Shown: positions 50,419-63,590, numbered from the stretch's first letter. The stretch is 64,000 nt of DNA from Hofstenia miamia (GCA_004352715.1 SCFE01000045.1:1750493-1814492), one strand, 5' to 3'. The notes: generated by a model from the letters alone, not told the origin. Numbers and translations are program-made.

Positions 50419-51887
50419 TTTACATGGCTAATCTAAGGCAGGCAAAAATTATACGGACATTTTCTTCATAATAAATTTGAAGAATAGGAGTGAATATGAA
50501 AATTCTGTATTCTTTTCTAATCCTTCTGGACAGTTACAAGTAGCCTTACATCCAATAATAATTATTAATACAAATTCAAATAAAATAAGTATCAGTGAAA
50601 TATTACTCATGAAATTAAGTTGTCAATTGCTTAATAATATTCAATGCTTTACTAGAATTTAATGTGCTGGATGGAAATATTTTTTCAGAAAAATACTGCC
50701 AAATACTTCCTTGATTGCGAGTGTGATGTATTGCCTATGATAAGCAGAAGAATGTTAATTATGATTAATTTTAAACAGGAAGATGGAAACATATAGGTAG
50801 TGTGTTGAAACTTTACACTGCAGCCAGAATTTTTTTTTCGGGGAGTGCGCAAAATCACACAATTAATATAATAGAATTTACAGCATACTTTATACCAATC
50901 TAATGATGAGACTCAATCATGTTAGCATTGAATCGCATTAGCGTAATTGAGGGAAGCTGCAAAAATTTAAAGGAAGCAGTAACCACATCTCTATTTTGAA
51001 TTTTCCGCGATTCTGGTAGAAGGTAGCTGAGAAGCCCCCCCCCTAGTTTTTCTAGTGCCAAGGGCACAATTTTTAAAGTGTTTTGAGTATTTGCGGTCTT
51101 CAGCCATTTCTAGAGCCCAGCCTGCATTGGATACCGCATTTTATATGGTTGAAATTAGATCACGTTGTTATTTGATAGGAGATAGGGAGGTAAAAGCTGC
51201 AATTAAATATACAAAATCCGAAGACGATCATGCCGACCAATTTTGTTTGCAAGTAGGAGCATCGTCTCCATAGGTAAAGATATCCACTGTCACATTTTGA
51301 CAAGAGGGGCATTTTTCGATTCTGTATAGTTTCTGTGCAGTTTCTACCACCTTCACAAAAAGATGGTTGAATTCTGTGTTCACATTCTGTTTCTTGGTTT
51401 CTAACACCTTCATAACGTCATCAACAACACCCTTTCAAACAGTAAGATCTGTTGTTGTTGACTATAGACTTGAACAGTAGTAGGAGACCTGACGTATCTT
51501 CCATAATATAGATTGTCACAAGGAATTCAAAGCATTGTGTATACAGTAATCTTCGATGCCTTCTGAATAGCTAGGATTATCATATGGTAATAAATATTCA
51601 AATTGCAATCTATTGTATATTTTGACAACATAATATTCCCGCATCATTTTTCAATTATTTTTTTGCAACTGCGTGAGCACTGCAGTTAGAGCAATTTTCC
51701 AAAATAAGTCTAAAATATAAAATTCAGGATAATTCAGGTTAAGAACGTGGCTAGCACACTGGAGATGGGAAGCACCTGGAGCATATTTCTGCTGACGAGT
51801 GAGGACAAGCAATGTACTGCTAAAGTTCGTGTATTAATAATAAATAATAGCTAGTAACTTTCATTGATTCAAGTATACACTAAAATT
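50419..51887. other. Intergenic stretch with a weak coding-like remnant
   Basis: Mostly AT-rich. On the minus strand at 51228-51413, 61 codons include KCPSCQNVTVDIFTYGDDAP, which looks protein-like. Further minus-strand text near 51100 (AGWALEMAEDRKYSKHFKN) may belong with it after frame changes. Family not recognised. Confidence 0.3.
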
Positions 51888-52068
51888 TCGGGGGGGGGGG
51901 GGGNNNNNNNNNNNNNNNNNNNNNNNNNNNNNNNNNNNNNNNNNNNNNNNNNNNNNNNNNNNNNNNNNNNNNNNNNNNNNNNNNNNNNNNNNNNNNNNNN
52001 NNNNNNNNGGGGGGGGGGGGGTACCCGCCTACTGGTCACCCCTTGACTGCGCCCCTGGCAGATTAGTG
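51888..52068. repeat. Poly-G tract with 105-N gap, possible DNA-transposon end
   Basis: G runs on both sides of N 51904-52008. The right side continues into GGTCACCCCTTGACTGCGCC and then CCTG. In reverse complement this begins CAGGGGCGCAG, a start like that of many hAT/MITE termini. The opposite end was not found. Confidence 0.35.
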
Positions 52069-52227
52069 TCATCAAAAAGCAATAGCACCTCGATCGTAAA
52101 TATTATTCAATTAACAGCGGATGAATTATATTTTCCAAAATTTTTATTTCTAAATGGCGGTAGACAATTACGAAAAATGCACTATCTATACAGCCATAAA
52201 ACTATCAATTTGTATTGACTGGGTTTG

Positions 52228-52375
52228 ACCATTTTCCGCGATTGCTGGGCGCAAATTAATCGCAAGTAGATCATTACATTTCTGATGGTCATATATATTT
52301 TGTCAATAGGATTTCTTCTAAAGCGGGCTTTTTCCAAAGGCTACTTGGCTCCTTTATATATATATATATATATAT
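52228..52375. repeat. 148-bp segment repeated at 53928-54075
   Basis: Identical by eye and the same length; both copies end in a TA run. The second copy starts right after the single N at 53927. Confidence 0.85.
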
Positions 52376-53118
52376 CAGAGTTATAGGTTATTTTGACATA
52401 CATTTTAACTGTTGTATATTATCAAGCATTGCGTTAACCTAAACCATACTCCAAATGCCATTTTCGAGCGCAGGTTTTAATCTGATCAATATATTCCCAT
52501 CGAAAAATGGAAAATGTATCGAACTGGTAAATAAAAGTACCAGTCGAAATGAGTATATTATGCCGGGAGTGCGGGTGGAAATGTCTAGTCCTGGGCGATC
52601 ACTGTAGCTACAACAGTGATATATATATATTGCCCATTTTGTTCCCAAAAAATTATTGTGCCCATTCTGTATGCTGACACTAACTAATTCCACTTTCTAC
52701 GCCCATTCCTTACATTTCACATGTTCAAAACTGGAGACTATAATTTTTTTGTACATACTGGGATTATAAAGTGGTTTTTCATTTTTACGAAACCGCTTAA
52801 AAAATTGAGTAGGGTACCTAAAAGTATTTGTAATTACCATAAAGTTGCATTGTTAAATATAACTTAAATCCATCGAAGCATTTCGAAATTCTCGAAAAGT
52901 CCCACTGTGTACTATGAAAATTCGGACCGGACTCCCACTGTGTAAGCCTTTTCGGACTAATTTTTAGTACAAAATTAAATGATTTACAACATAATTCTTA
53001 GTACAGTTAAAAACTAAATGATTTGCATCTAGGTATTTATTTAGATCGTGTAACTACATAATCAAACAAACAATAATACGTAGGTATAATAATAAAGTCA
53101 GCTAATAAAGTAGACACT

Positions 53119-53900
53119 TAATCTTCTTGGATGCATCTTCCAAGTCTTTTTTGAAAATTCCTCATGTCATCTCTGAACAAGGAAAGTTAAATAGTTTCAA
53201 TGTTCTCAATAATAGCATCTTCCAAGTGTTTAAGAGAATCATAGTGGCGCTGCTTATGAAAACAAGAGTCTTTAGGTGGGACCATAGCCAGTAATCGCAC
53301 GGTGTCAGGTTGGGCGACCTAACTGGCAATTCAGGATGTCGCAAAAAGTACAGGACTACAATCTCATTCAGCACTGCACAATATCTCTCCATATTTTCAT
53401 CACTAATTCTCAGCCCCATCACTCCGTTCCAACCAATTGCAGTCCAAACTGAGATATCTAGTAGTTGCTGACTTACAAGGTAATCTCCAATGAGGATTAT
53501 GCTCAGACCAATGATGTGCATTATGCTTGTTGATTTGTCCAGTGAGTTAAAAATTACATTCGTCCGAGAAAACTATCTTTCGTAGCCAAGCAGGATCATT
53601 TTGAAAACTATATGTCACAAAACTCAACCCGTCCATCGTCGTTCCCATCGTGTTGTTTCTGGTAACATGACGCTTTAAACGGTTTCAAGTTCAGTTTTTA
53701 GGCATCTGTGAACAGTACTTTTAGAGATAACTGTTGCCTCACTTATTTTTCTGACTGAAATAGCTGGATCATTTTCAACTTCTTCTTGTACAACATGTGT
53801 GCTATCGTTACCTAACACACATAAAGGACGTCCTGGATGTGCGACCGTTGACTTTCTCCTGAATTATACGTAGTGATGGCCTATGAGCACAAATAAACTT
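53119..53900 (-). mobile_element. Mariner/Tc1-type transposase remnant
   Basis: Minus strand with frameshifts. From the N side: helix-turn-helix-like text at about 53700-53880; FSDECNF (first catalytic Asp region) near 53570; NKHNAHHWSEHNPHWRLP near 53520; ELPVRSPNLTPCDYWLWSHL near 53320-53260 (the SPDLTP.D..LW box with the second Asp); and MRNFQKRLGRCIQED at the C end near 53165-53120. These are hallmarks of mariner-like DDE transposases. Terminal repeats were not identified. It lies between two copies of a 148-bp flank. Confidence 0.75.
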
Positions 53901-54075
53901 TTTATTCTACAGTATATATATATATANACCATTTTCCGCGATTGCTGGGCGCAAATTAATCGCAAGTAGATCATTACATTTCTGATGGTCATATATATTT
54001 TGTCAATAGGATTTCTTCTAAAGCGGGCTTTTTCCAAAGGCTACTTGGCTCCTTTATATATATATATATATATAT

Positions 54076-55494
54076 GCATATATACATATATGAGCCCTTT
54101 GTAACACAATAATTTGGAGAAAAATTACAAAGGACCAGAAATCTTCATTTTCCCTTGTGATAAAGGGCTCTTGCCCGTACTTAAATACAATATTTAGTAT
54201 TGTTTGATTTACTTGTCAAAAATTTTTATTTTGGCGGGAATTTTTCTCCGGGCTCTTTGTAACACCTTTAAATATATGGGTGTAACTGATTGAACTTAAT
54301 TATGCTGTTGGATTCATTTTGGATTAAGGCCAAGCAACATTTATTTGTTTTTTAATGCTTTTAAGTTAAAAATTGTTTATTTTGGGCATTCACTATCAAG
54401 CTTTCCCATAGACTTCGAATCTAAATTTTCAATATATCAACCTCAATGAAACTGCGATTTTGAACCGCAAATATCTCTAAATTTATGCTGCATGGGAATT
54501 AAGCAATTTAAAAACTCAATTGACATAATTTCAAAAGTCTGCAAGTTTTATACTAGCGAGTTGCAACTTTTGCGGAATTATTTGAACAATTCCAAATAGG
54601 GGTCTACATATATGCAGTCTTTTCAACAAGCCGAGCCTGAACACTACATTGGATATACAACTTGAAAATTTTTCCCTGTACCTGTCCATACCCGAGGGAA
54701 TGCATTTTTGCTGCTTTTGAACCATTTCAAATTTAAATTACATTTTTGACACAATTAACGGTATTATATGATTATTTTTTCAAATTTATATTTATAATTT
54801 GTTTTTGAGAAAATCATATTATATTACATACACATAATGTGCAATGAAATGCTTACCTGTTCCCGCCCATATATTAATCGAGTAGGTTCGGGTAAAACTG
54901 GGTACATGTGGGTAGTATCCGCACCCGCATATTACTACTTTAGCTTCCTTAAAAATTTTGATACATATGCACTATAATCAAGTAATTTTTTAAAAATAAT
55001 ATCCGTATTAATTTGTTTACTTAAATTTTCACACAACATTGCTCAACATTAGGTATACTATACCCAGATCACTCTTTATTTGAGGATATCAGACTGTTCA
55101 AGTAAAGTATTTTTATTGAGCAGAATTTCGGTGCCCTGTAGTTTTCATTGTTGCAAATTTGTGTCGTTGAATTGACAAGATAATTTTATATTGAAATATT
55201 TCTATTGTTCTTTGTAATTTTATTATTTGCAAAAATTTTACAATTTTTCTGGTAAGCCATGACAGATACCATTTTTTGAAAATTCCGCAGTTGTAGCTAA
55301 CATTTAAATTAATCAAAGGAATTTTTACCTAGATTATAGTATATAAGTGAAAGTCGTCATTTGTGAAAAATTAATTTAGAATCAATTTTAGCTAGTGCTA
55401 AGATTGTTATACGTTTACAATATTTTGAATTTTGATTTCAAAATCCTGGATTTTCCTTAAGTTCATATATTAAAACGAATTTGCTTTGGTTTTA
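54076..55494. other. Intergenic stretch before KDM5
   Basis: AT-rich. CTTTGTAACAC occurs twice (54097-54107 and about 54252-54262). No gene seen; the KDM5 promoter should lie here. Confidence 0.4.
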
Positions 55495-55504
55495 TTTTTA
55501 GATT
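55495..55504 (+). promoter_or_regulatory. Splice acceptor three bases before the KDM5 ATG
   Basis: TTTTTAG at 55495-55501 is preceded by a T-rich tract and followed by ATT then ATG. It is either the end of a 5'UTR intron or a spliced-leader trans-splice site. Confidence 0.5.
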
Positions 55505-58500
55505 ATGTTAAAGTCAGGTCAGACGAACTGGTTTCGTTTATCTGACGCGCCGACATTTGAACCTAGCAAGGAACAGTTTAAGGATCCTATGGTTTATTTG
55601 ACAAGCCTTATTCATGAATTAGAAAAATCAGGTATCATTAAAATACGTCCACCTTCCGATTGGAATCCTCCATTTTCAAAAGGTGACATAAAATTTACGC
55701 CTCGTATCCAAAAATTAAATGAATTGGGCGCTTGTTCCCGGTCCAGATTGGCTTATCAGCGGGAGCTAGAAGAATTTTGGCGACTTCGTGGAGAACCCTT
55801 GGAAACAATTCCGTCTATTGATGATAAGGAAGTTAATCTACAGTTACTACGACGTTTAGTTGCAGAAAAAGGTGGTACCGCATTTGTTGATCGACACTGG
55901 AGCGAGATTGCTGTTAGTATGGGATATTCCTGTTATAAAGGTAGAGTCATTCGCACAATATATGAAAAAGTAATTCTACCGCATGAATCTGTTATTTCAT
56001 TAGCGTCGCCAACATCGGAAAAACCTCGCGTAAAGAAAAAAGTCTTTTCTCGCCGTCGCAAAAGTCAACTTAAATATTGTAATAAATGTAATAAATCAAA
56101 CGGTAGTTTGATTGTTTGCGGTTCATGCTTTAATTGCTTTCATGAGGTGTGTATGGGTTTATCGCATGTTCCCGATGATGATTGGAAGTGTTCTGATTGT
56201 ATATCTTTTTTAACAAAAGCTGCTGGAGAATCAGCTATAATTAATTATGGATTTCCACATGCAAATAAAACGTATACATTACAAGATTTCGGAGTTTTCG
56301 CTGATAAATTTAAAAATAATCATTTTGGAAGCTGCAAGGTCAATGAAAGAGATGTAGAGAAAGAATTCTGGCGTCTTGTAGAAGGAACAAATGAGGATGT
56401 TAGTGTTTTATATGGTGTTGAAGTAGAGGGTAGTGGTTTCCCGGATGAAGGTGAATACAGTGAGAATCCTTGGAATCTAACCCAGTTACCATATAAATCA
56501 TTAATGAGGAATCTGACAACTGAAATTTCTGGTATGAGTAATCCTTGGATGTACATAGGTATGTGTTTTAGTGCGTTTTGCTGGCATGTAGAAGACCAAT
56601 GGGCGCCTTCAATTAGTTACTTACATTGGGGTTCGACGAAGACATGGTATGGCATTCCACCATCGCATGCATCTGATGTTGAAATGTTGATGCGGAAGCT
56701 TGCTCCTGAAATATTCACTGCTTCACCAGATCTTCTTCATCATTTAGTTACAACTTTATCCCCTCTAGACATTATTAATGCTGGAATTCCTATAGTTCGC
56801 GCTGATCAGCATGAGCGTGAGTTTATTGTTACGGCTCCCAGAGCCTATCATGCAGGCTTTAGTCATGGTTTCAATTTCGCAGAAGCAGCTAATTGGCTTC
56901 CTGCTAGTTGGCTACCTATAGGCCGCTCCGCATTGCAACAATATAAACAAATTAATCGTCCTGTTGTTTTTTCACAGGATCAGCTTGTGATTAATACTGT
57001 GAAATCAATCCCTGAAGATTTGGATGAAATGAGTGCGCGTCGGCTTTTCGACGAGCTTAAGTTTTTGCTTGATGAAGAAACTAAATTGAGAAGTGAGTGG
57101 GTTGGTAGAATAAAAAGCTTATCAGTTAATGAAGATATTCCGTTACAAGCAGATGGAAATGAATCAGATTGCGAAGATTTGCGTTCGGATAATTTATCTG
57201 TTGATGTAAAAACTGATGTTAAGCCAGAGATAGAAACGTTAGTTAGTGTTAAAGATGAGACCGACTCCCAAGAAAGTACTAATAATTCCTCTGTTAGTGG
57301 TTCACAGAATGTAGAAACTACTGTTAGCGCAAAAGGTGTTGACGTTTCAGAAGAAAGTACTAGCAATTCCTCTGTGACTGATTCGCAAAATGTAAAATCA
57401 GCAGTACTTGAACTAAATGTAAAAACTGAACTTGATTCGTTTGGGGAATTCATGGATTTGAATTCTATTGGTGAAGAGCATCGTCAGTGTGCAAAGTGTA
57501 ATGCAGTTGTGTTTTTAAGTTGTCAAAAGTGTGCTGGATGTGGTAAACTTATTTGTGTTGATCATTTGGCTTCTTGTTGTGGTGCTCAGCGTTTATGTTT
57601 TTGCTTAAAACTTGAAGAAATTGCTGAATTATATTTAGTAATTAGATCTAGAGTTGAGCAGTTTGATCGCTGGTATGAAGAAGCAGACGAACTTTTATCT
57701 GGAAGAGCATTATACACAACAACTGAAGCACGGGCGCTCTCCTCACATCTAAAAGGAGAAGTTGTAAATAGGTTAATCAACGCTGCGGAGGAAGCTGAGC
57801 AAGCAAGTATATTAGCAAATCAGTTGATTGCCAAGAAACATAGAACACGTCATCGCATTTCAGGGTGTAACCATGTCAATTTAGAAATTCTGCAACAATT
57901 TCAAGAGCGTGTTTCTAAAATTGTTTGCTATGTACCAGAACTTAAAGCAGTCGATGTTCTTGTTGCTCAATATAAAAATTTATATGAACGTATTGATGAT
58001 CTTACTTCAAAGCCACTTTCAGCCGAATTATTTTCTGTTGCCGAACAAATATTTAATGAGGCCGAACTTTTATTGGAAACAGTTCCAGTCAATTTAAGAA
58101 CAATGATGGATGAGATCAAGTGGCTGCGGAATATTAATGAGGCTGTACGATTGGAGGACTATGTTCAACTTTTGAATAAAAAACCAGAATCATCGCGGCT
58201 TCAAGAAAAATTTGATGAATTAGTTAAACTTATCAAAGAGGGTACAGTAATGGAATCTAGAATTAAACTTATAATGTCTGGGAAAAATAAATATTCAATT
58301 TCAGATTTAGAAATACTGGTTGAGAATGCAAACATGTTGCCTTTAGAATTAAGTTCCGTAGATACTCTTTCGCAATCACTTGTTCGAGCTGAAGAGTGGC
58401 GAACCCGTGCCCAACAATTACTAACAGGAGTTCCTTGCATTGAATCTATGGTATCATTAGCAAATAAAGGCTCTGCTTTACCAGCTTATTTAGAAGAACT

Positions 58501-59948
58501 TGCATCTGTGCGGGCAATTGTCAATGCTGCAGAGGAGTGGAAGAGAAATGTAACTCGTTTATTTCGTAAGAAGAATAACAATAGTAGTTTATTGTCTTTA
58601 CTAACTCCTCGTCGAAAACGAGATGAAGTATGGACGAATGAGTCTATTGGCCCTCAGGAAGTTGCTAAACTTTATAAAGCTGCTACAACCAATGAATTAA
58701 TTGATATCAAAAGAGTTCGTTCATCTCCGGATACTGGCAAATATTGCATTTGTCGCAAAGGATTTAGTGGATTTATGTTACAATGTGAACTATGTCATGA
58801 TTGGTTTCATTCTTCTTGTGTAACTCTCCCTCGCGCTGTTGGTTGTGCAAGATCCGAAGCTCTCCGTGGTCTTCATTTTCTCTGTCCATTGTGCTGTAGA
58901 AGTCGTCGTCCAAAACTGGCACAAGTTTTCCCCCTTTTGTTAGCACTTGAAGATATTCCTGCACGCATTGGTGAAGGTGAGGCACTTCAATGCTTAGTTG
59001 AGCGTGCTCTTTATTGGCAAAGATCCGCTCGTAAATTGATAGATTCTTGTAGAATTAGTTGGTTGTTAGAGGAAGAGCCTGTTCGTCCTGTACTTTTAAA
59101 CTGTTCTAAAGATGAAGCAGAGGTGGAAAGAACCAAGCCAACAGATACCTCCAGTCTTAGAAGATTCATTTGTGAAGAGCGCCGTGTGGAATTATATCAG
59201 TATCAATTGGATTTACTTGAGAATACACTTATTGACGGAGACCTACTGGAGTTGACGTTAGATGAATGTCGAGTTATTTGGACTGTGTTGCAAGCAGCAC
59301 AAGATAGTGAAGATGACAGTCCGCCTTTATTAGCTACAGTTTCATCCTCAAAGGATAAGGAGACTACCACAAATGAATCTGTAAAAAAAGCTAAGAAACG
59401 CCGCAATTCTGATAGACGGCAGCACTTGAAAGTGAGACTTCCAGCATTTTCAATGCATGATAGTCGGCATGATAATAGGTTAGTGAATTTAACATTGATT
59501 TATGTAATTAGAAACTGCATTTTTCTCGAAACATCACCATATGAATTGTCATAGTATAAGTTATTAATTATTAGTTTATTTTGATTGCAACACGGTAATT
59601 TTCACATTGTTGACTTTAGGTTAATCTTGGATGACTCCGATGATAATGAACCATCTCCACCTCAGAGAATCCGTCCTTCTATCAAACCTTCACAACGTAC
59701 TATAAAGCGTAGGCGACCAAGAAAATCGGTAAATATTCACAACATATCATCCGATGACTCAGGATCTGATGATGAAAGATGCGCTCATCACGCTTGTCGC
59801 AATCCGAAAGGTCGCGACATAGGATGGGTGCAGTGTGATATCTGCGAAAGATGGTTCGTTATTTTATATTATTTCTTCAATTTAAGTGTAAATCATTCGT
59901 TCAATGTTTCATTCACCTTTAACTCTATATCATTTTATGTTACAGAAT

Positions 59949-59979
<31 letters not shown>

Positions 59980-60820
59980 AGAAACCACAGACCGTGTACA
60001 AGTAATTTGGTATGAAGATGTTGCGCTAGTTGATCACAAATCTCTATTTCGGTTCCCCGGCGTGTAGACGCTAAATGTTTTTTAAAACCCTCATCATTAC
60101 CGCGTTTCCAAACATAAATCCTTAAAAATTTTGCAGGGTAGTTTTACTTTATGCTACCTACCCCATAGAAAATATATTTAAGTTCGAGTGAATGCTAGAA
60201 ATGCTAGACGAGCAAACGCCAAAAAAATTGGTATTTTGAGAAAAAAGTGCACTTCAGGCTAAATGGCTTAGAAATTTCGGACGGTTTCCGCCAAATCTAA
60301 GGTTCTTGCATTTACCATAGCAAAAAGCGGAAAAAAATATATAGTTATTTCATTACGAATTCAAATTTATTATCATTTTTTATTGGACACAGCTCTTTAT
60401 TAAAATCACACAGTAGTTTCAGAGATTGGCGTTAAAATTTTGCATAAATCCCATTATGTTACGTATTTTAACTTTGGTTTCGTTAATGTAATGGGATTCA
60501 TACTATGTTATTTGCACCTGACTTAGTGATGAAAAGTATTACGAAATTGAATATAAAATTTATAGGCCCTTTGTCATGCTTCTTTGAAAATAAAAATTAT
60601 TTTTTGTTAATTAAGAAGGGAATTGAAATCTTTATTGTACTTCAAATATCTATTTAGGTATCATTTGCAGTGTGTAGGAATAACATCTCAGGTAGCAGAA
60701 ACGCAGGACTATATTTGTTCGGTGTGTAAAAAGTCTTCCTCACTTAACAGACTGGAAAATTTACCACAGGACGTGCGTCTGGCTGCCGAATGTCTCAGTG
60801 AATTAGCCGGACCAACTTAG
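55505..60820 (+). CDS. Kdm5: Lysine demethylase 5 (KDM5/JARID1), 3 exons
   Basis: Exons 55505-59478, 59620-59853 and 60658-60820 join in phase to about 1456 residues. Domains in order: JmjN (about 13-55), ARID (65-155), PHD1 (191-233), JmjC (about 318-480), C5HC2 zinc finger (660-710), PLU-1 helical region (about 710-1060), PHD2 (1080-1145), PHD3 (about 1379-1425). The iron ligands are present (H361, E363 in CWHVED; H449 in AYHAGF), as is the 2-oxoglutarate lysine in STKTWYG, so it should be an active H3K4me3/2 demethylase in the nucleus. PHD3 is split by intron 2 at RW/YHLQC. A Ser/Thr-rich insert with a doubled NSSV..SQNV unit lies at 573-632. The start is chosen because JmjN begins directly after it. 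Confidence 0.95.
59854..60657 (+). other. Intron 2 of KDM5
   Basis: 804 bp inside the PHD3 codons, with a (TA)n run at 59949-59972. The open frame past 59853 is intron read-through. Nothing else recognised. Confidence 0.8.
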
Positions 60821-61350
60821 CCTATTACCACTCTTAGTTTGACTTTGTTATATGACAAGTTTTGTATACGTTTAATTTCGGATATTTTATGTATTTTGTG
60901 CGATGCTGATCGGTTTTTTTTCTGATTTTGTTTTGCATAGTTTATTATATGAAATGAATTTTGCTCTGTATCGCAAAGTCAGATTTTAATTTTTTGTACA
61001 GTCAATTCACTATCCACAGTGTTATTTTAGTGTTTCTATGTTTACTCTATAATATGATTAAAATCTAATTTTATTTAGAACGGCTAATTTCTGTTCACTT
61101 TGTTTTTATTTTTATGTCTTAAATGAGGTTATGTTTGACCGGTAGATCAAAAAAAGGAAAAATTCTAAAATTGATCGTAATGGTAAGCATCAAGTTTGTA
61201 AATTATAAAATTCAATGAAGCATTTACATATATATAATTTGATTTCTTATCTTTCTATGCTAAATAGTAACCACATCTTCTCTCAAAAACCTTTAAATTT
61301 GAAATCATTTATTCATTTGAAATTTTATTATTCATAAATATGAAATCGCT
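60821..61350. other. KDM5 3' flank
   Basis: Probably 3'UTR in the first part (ATTAAA near 61057). No other gene seen. Confidence 0.4.
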
Positions 61351-62445
61351 TTAACCTCGTCGCCGGCAGTGTACTCTTTTGAGTACACAAGATAAATAGC
61401 TAATCACATACATAGAAATCATTGTATTGGTGCGCAATAAGTTTTACCACTAAATTTAGTAATGTATGTTATTCTATTTTAGTGCATTCTTTGCTACAAC
61501 ATGTTAAGCATTTTCTATAGAAAATTTTGATTGCACAAAAGTCATGTCAAAATGTTCAAGACAAACAATCAAGATATTATTAATTTCAAGCATTAATATT
61601 GCAAGTATATAGAAATACCTATGTAAATATAATGTGATTGGCATTGTATTAAACATATATAAACTTTCTATGTTCAATTGCTAACATGTGGCAGTCTAAT
61701 AAGTTAAAATATATGTGTACTCAAAAGAGTACATTGACGCTGTGTTATGCAAAAAGTTATATAAGACAAAACAAAGATCTACAAATCTTGTGATATTATT
61801 CTATGCTTAACTTATCTGAAACACTTATAAAGGGTGCATTTATTTAAAAACCACAAGAACATAAACTTTCAACACATACTTCTTAAGCAATGAAANNNNN
61901 NNNNNNNNNNNNNNNNNNNNNNNNNNNNGCCTCTTCCTATTGATGAACATTATTATGATAAATTTGACCACTGGCCTCAAAATATCACTGAAAAGCAAAT
62001 TCAATGCCATAATCCTGGTTGCTCTTGACGAATCTATTTCAAATGCAGCAAATGCTATGTTTTTCTTTGTGTTTATTATGATCCAAGTAGCGTTTTTGTT
62101 TTCCATAATTGATGATTTTATTTTTATTATCTGTTAATATTATGAGTTTAGTTCTTGTCAACTGTTTTGATGTATAAAAGTGGTTGCATGCCTTCTTAAA
62201 TGAAGTACAATATGAAAAATAGCAGTAATGTAAGGTAACAATATATTATCCAATTTTGCATTTTTTCATTATTTGGTAATTTTACAGTCAATGTACTCAA
62301 AAGAGTACACATAAATAATTTTAAAACTATGATATCAATAACCTAGCAATTTTGGCTATTCTATGGCATTGGTTTTTTATTAATATATTCATAAAAATCT
62401 GGTAATTTAGTTTAATATTTGATGTTGTGCCTCCGACGAGGTTAA
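61351..62445 (+). mobile_element. Decayed piggyBac-type element
   Basis: Left end TTAACCTCGTCGCCGGCA (61351-61368) and right end in reverse complement TTAACCTCGTCGGAGGCA (62445-62428) match at 16 of 18. Both carry TTAA, the piggyBac target. After the N gap (61897-61928) the plus strand reads a piggyBac transposase C-terminal Cys-rich domain in pieces: QCHNPGCS, stop, then FKCSKCYVFLCVYYDPSSVF. Three copies of the palindrome GTGTACTC-4-GAGTACAC lie at 61369-61388, 61715-61734 and 62291-62310, the outer two near the ends. Confidence 0.7.
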
Positions 62446-63590
62446 AATTATTAATTGAGCAAACTTGAAGAACTCTAAATGTCGTTTGAAAACAATAGAA
62501 TTATTAGTATTATTTTTAAAAATCGTTAGAATAAAAAATATAATTTGCTGGGCATGATCACTTTATAAATAATTTCCTCTAAATATGCATTATTTTATAA
62601 ATAATATATTAAAATTCAGTATTTAACATAATTGTTAAAAGCGTTATTTAAAAATTATTAAAAAGTACGTTATTTTAAGTTGTTTAAAAACTCTCTTTAA
62701 AACACGTGAACAGAAAAAATTTATTGATAATTGAAACCAGAACGTATGCTGTACAATAATTAATTCATTTTAACTACAAAAATTAAGTTTCTACTGCACA
62801 ACATGTTAATTTCTCCTGGAAGCACTCCAACCTGCTGGAAATGTGGCTTGTGTAGGGTTCTTGTTCTTGGGCGGTTTCAAGATCAATGATTCTTTTCAAT
62901 ATTTATTTCCTTGAATATTGTTTCAACGTTAGCCGGCACCTTTTGACATTTTGAAATTGCCACGCCGCTCAACGCTGAACGAAGTGCATTCGAATACGAT
63001 CAGACCCATCAGAATAGTCATTTTCGCAAAGCACTCATTTCCATTTACCGGCGTCCAATTGTTGCACGTAATTCCACTCAGCGCCCTTGACACGAATGCT
63101 TTACTTTACACTGAAACGCACAATGACGTTTGCGCGATGTCTATGCTATACATGTCTTGCCGCGCCTGACGCTTAGCGTTGATTAGATTAGCGTTATTTT
63201 ACGTTATTTTAAAATTATAAGAAACGTACGTTATAACATGTACGGCACGTTTTTAACAACTATGATGGTATTTATTGTTAATAATGTAAACATAAACAAT
63301 GGCGTATGCAAAGACGGTTAAATCTAAAAATTTTCGGTAGAAAAATACAAAATTTTAAAAACTAATGTGATAAAATGCATTTTTAGGGTGAATTTTTTCA
63401 ATATTTCTAAAATTGGTCGCTTATTGGATCATGACTGAAATGCGCCCTTCGTTAGAAAATCCCTGCTTGTAGATGTAATCATATTGGTGTTGAGTTGGTT
63501 GCATTGATCTCATGAACATACTTTGGATTATTTTTTAATGCTCGGGATGGCAGATCTTGAAATTTTTTAGGTGCTATGGTATTGCTGATT
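62446..63590. other. Gap between the piggyBac and Penelope remnants
   Basis: Mostly AT-rich. 62940-63180 is locally GC-richer, with an open frame at 62951-63169 that I do not recognise. Text near 63350-63400 resembles 29395-29450 in the Abi intron, suggesting a shared repeat. Confidence 0.35.

Noticed and set aside
51055-51413. Overlapping open frames on both strands as a gene
   Set aside because: Neither frame shows splice sites or a family I recognise; kept only as a weak remnant within the intergenic entry.
56980-57453. 157-codon minus-strand open frame inside KDM5
   Set aside because: It mirrors Ser-rich and acidic codons of the sense gene and has no domain. The same holds for other minus-strand frames across 56320-59406.
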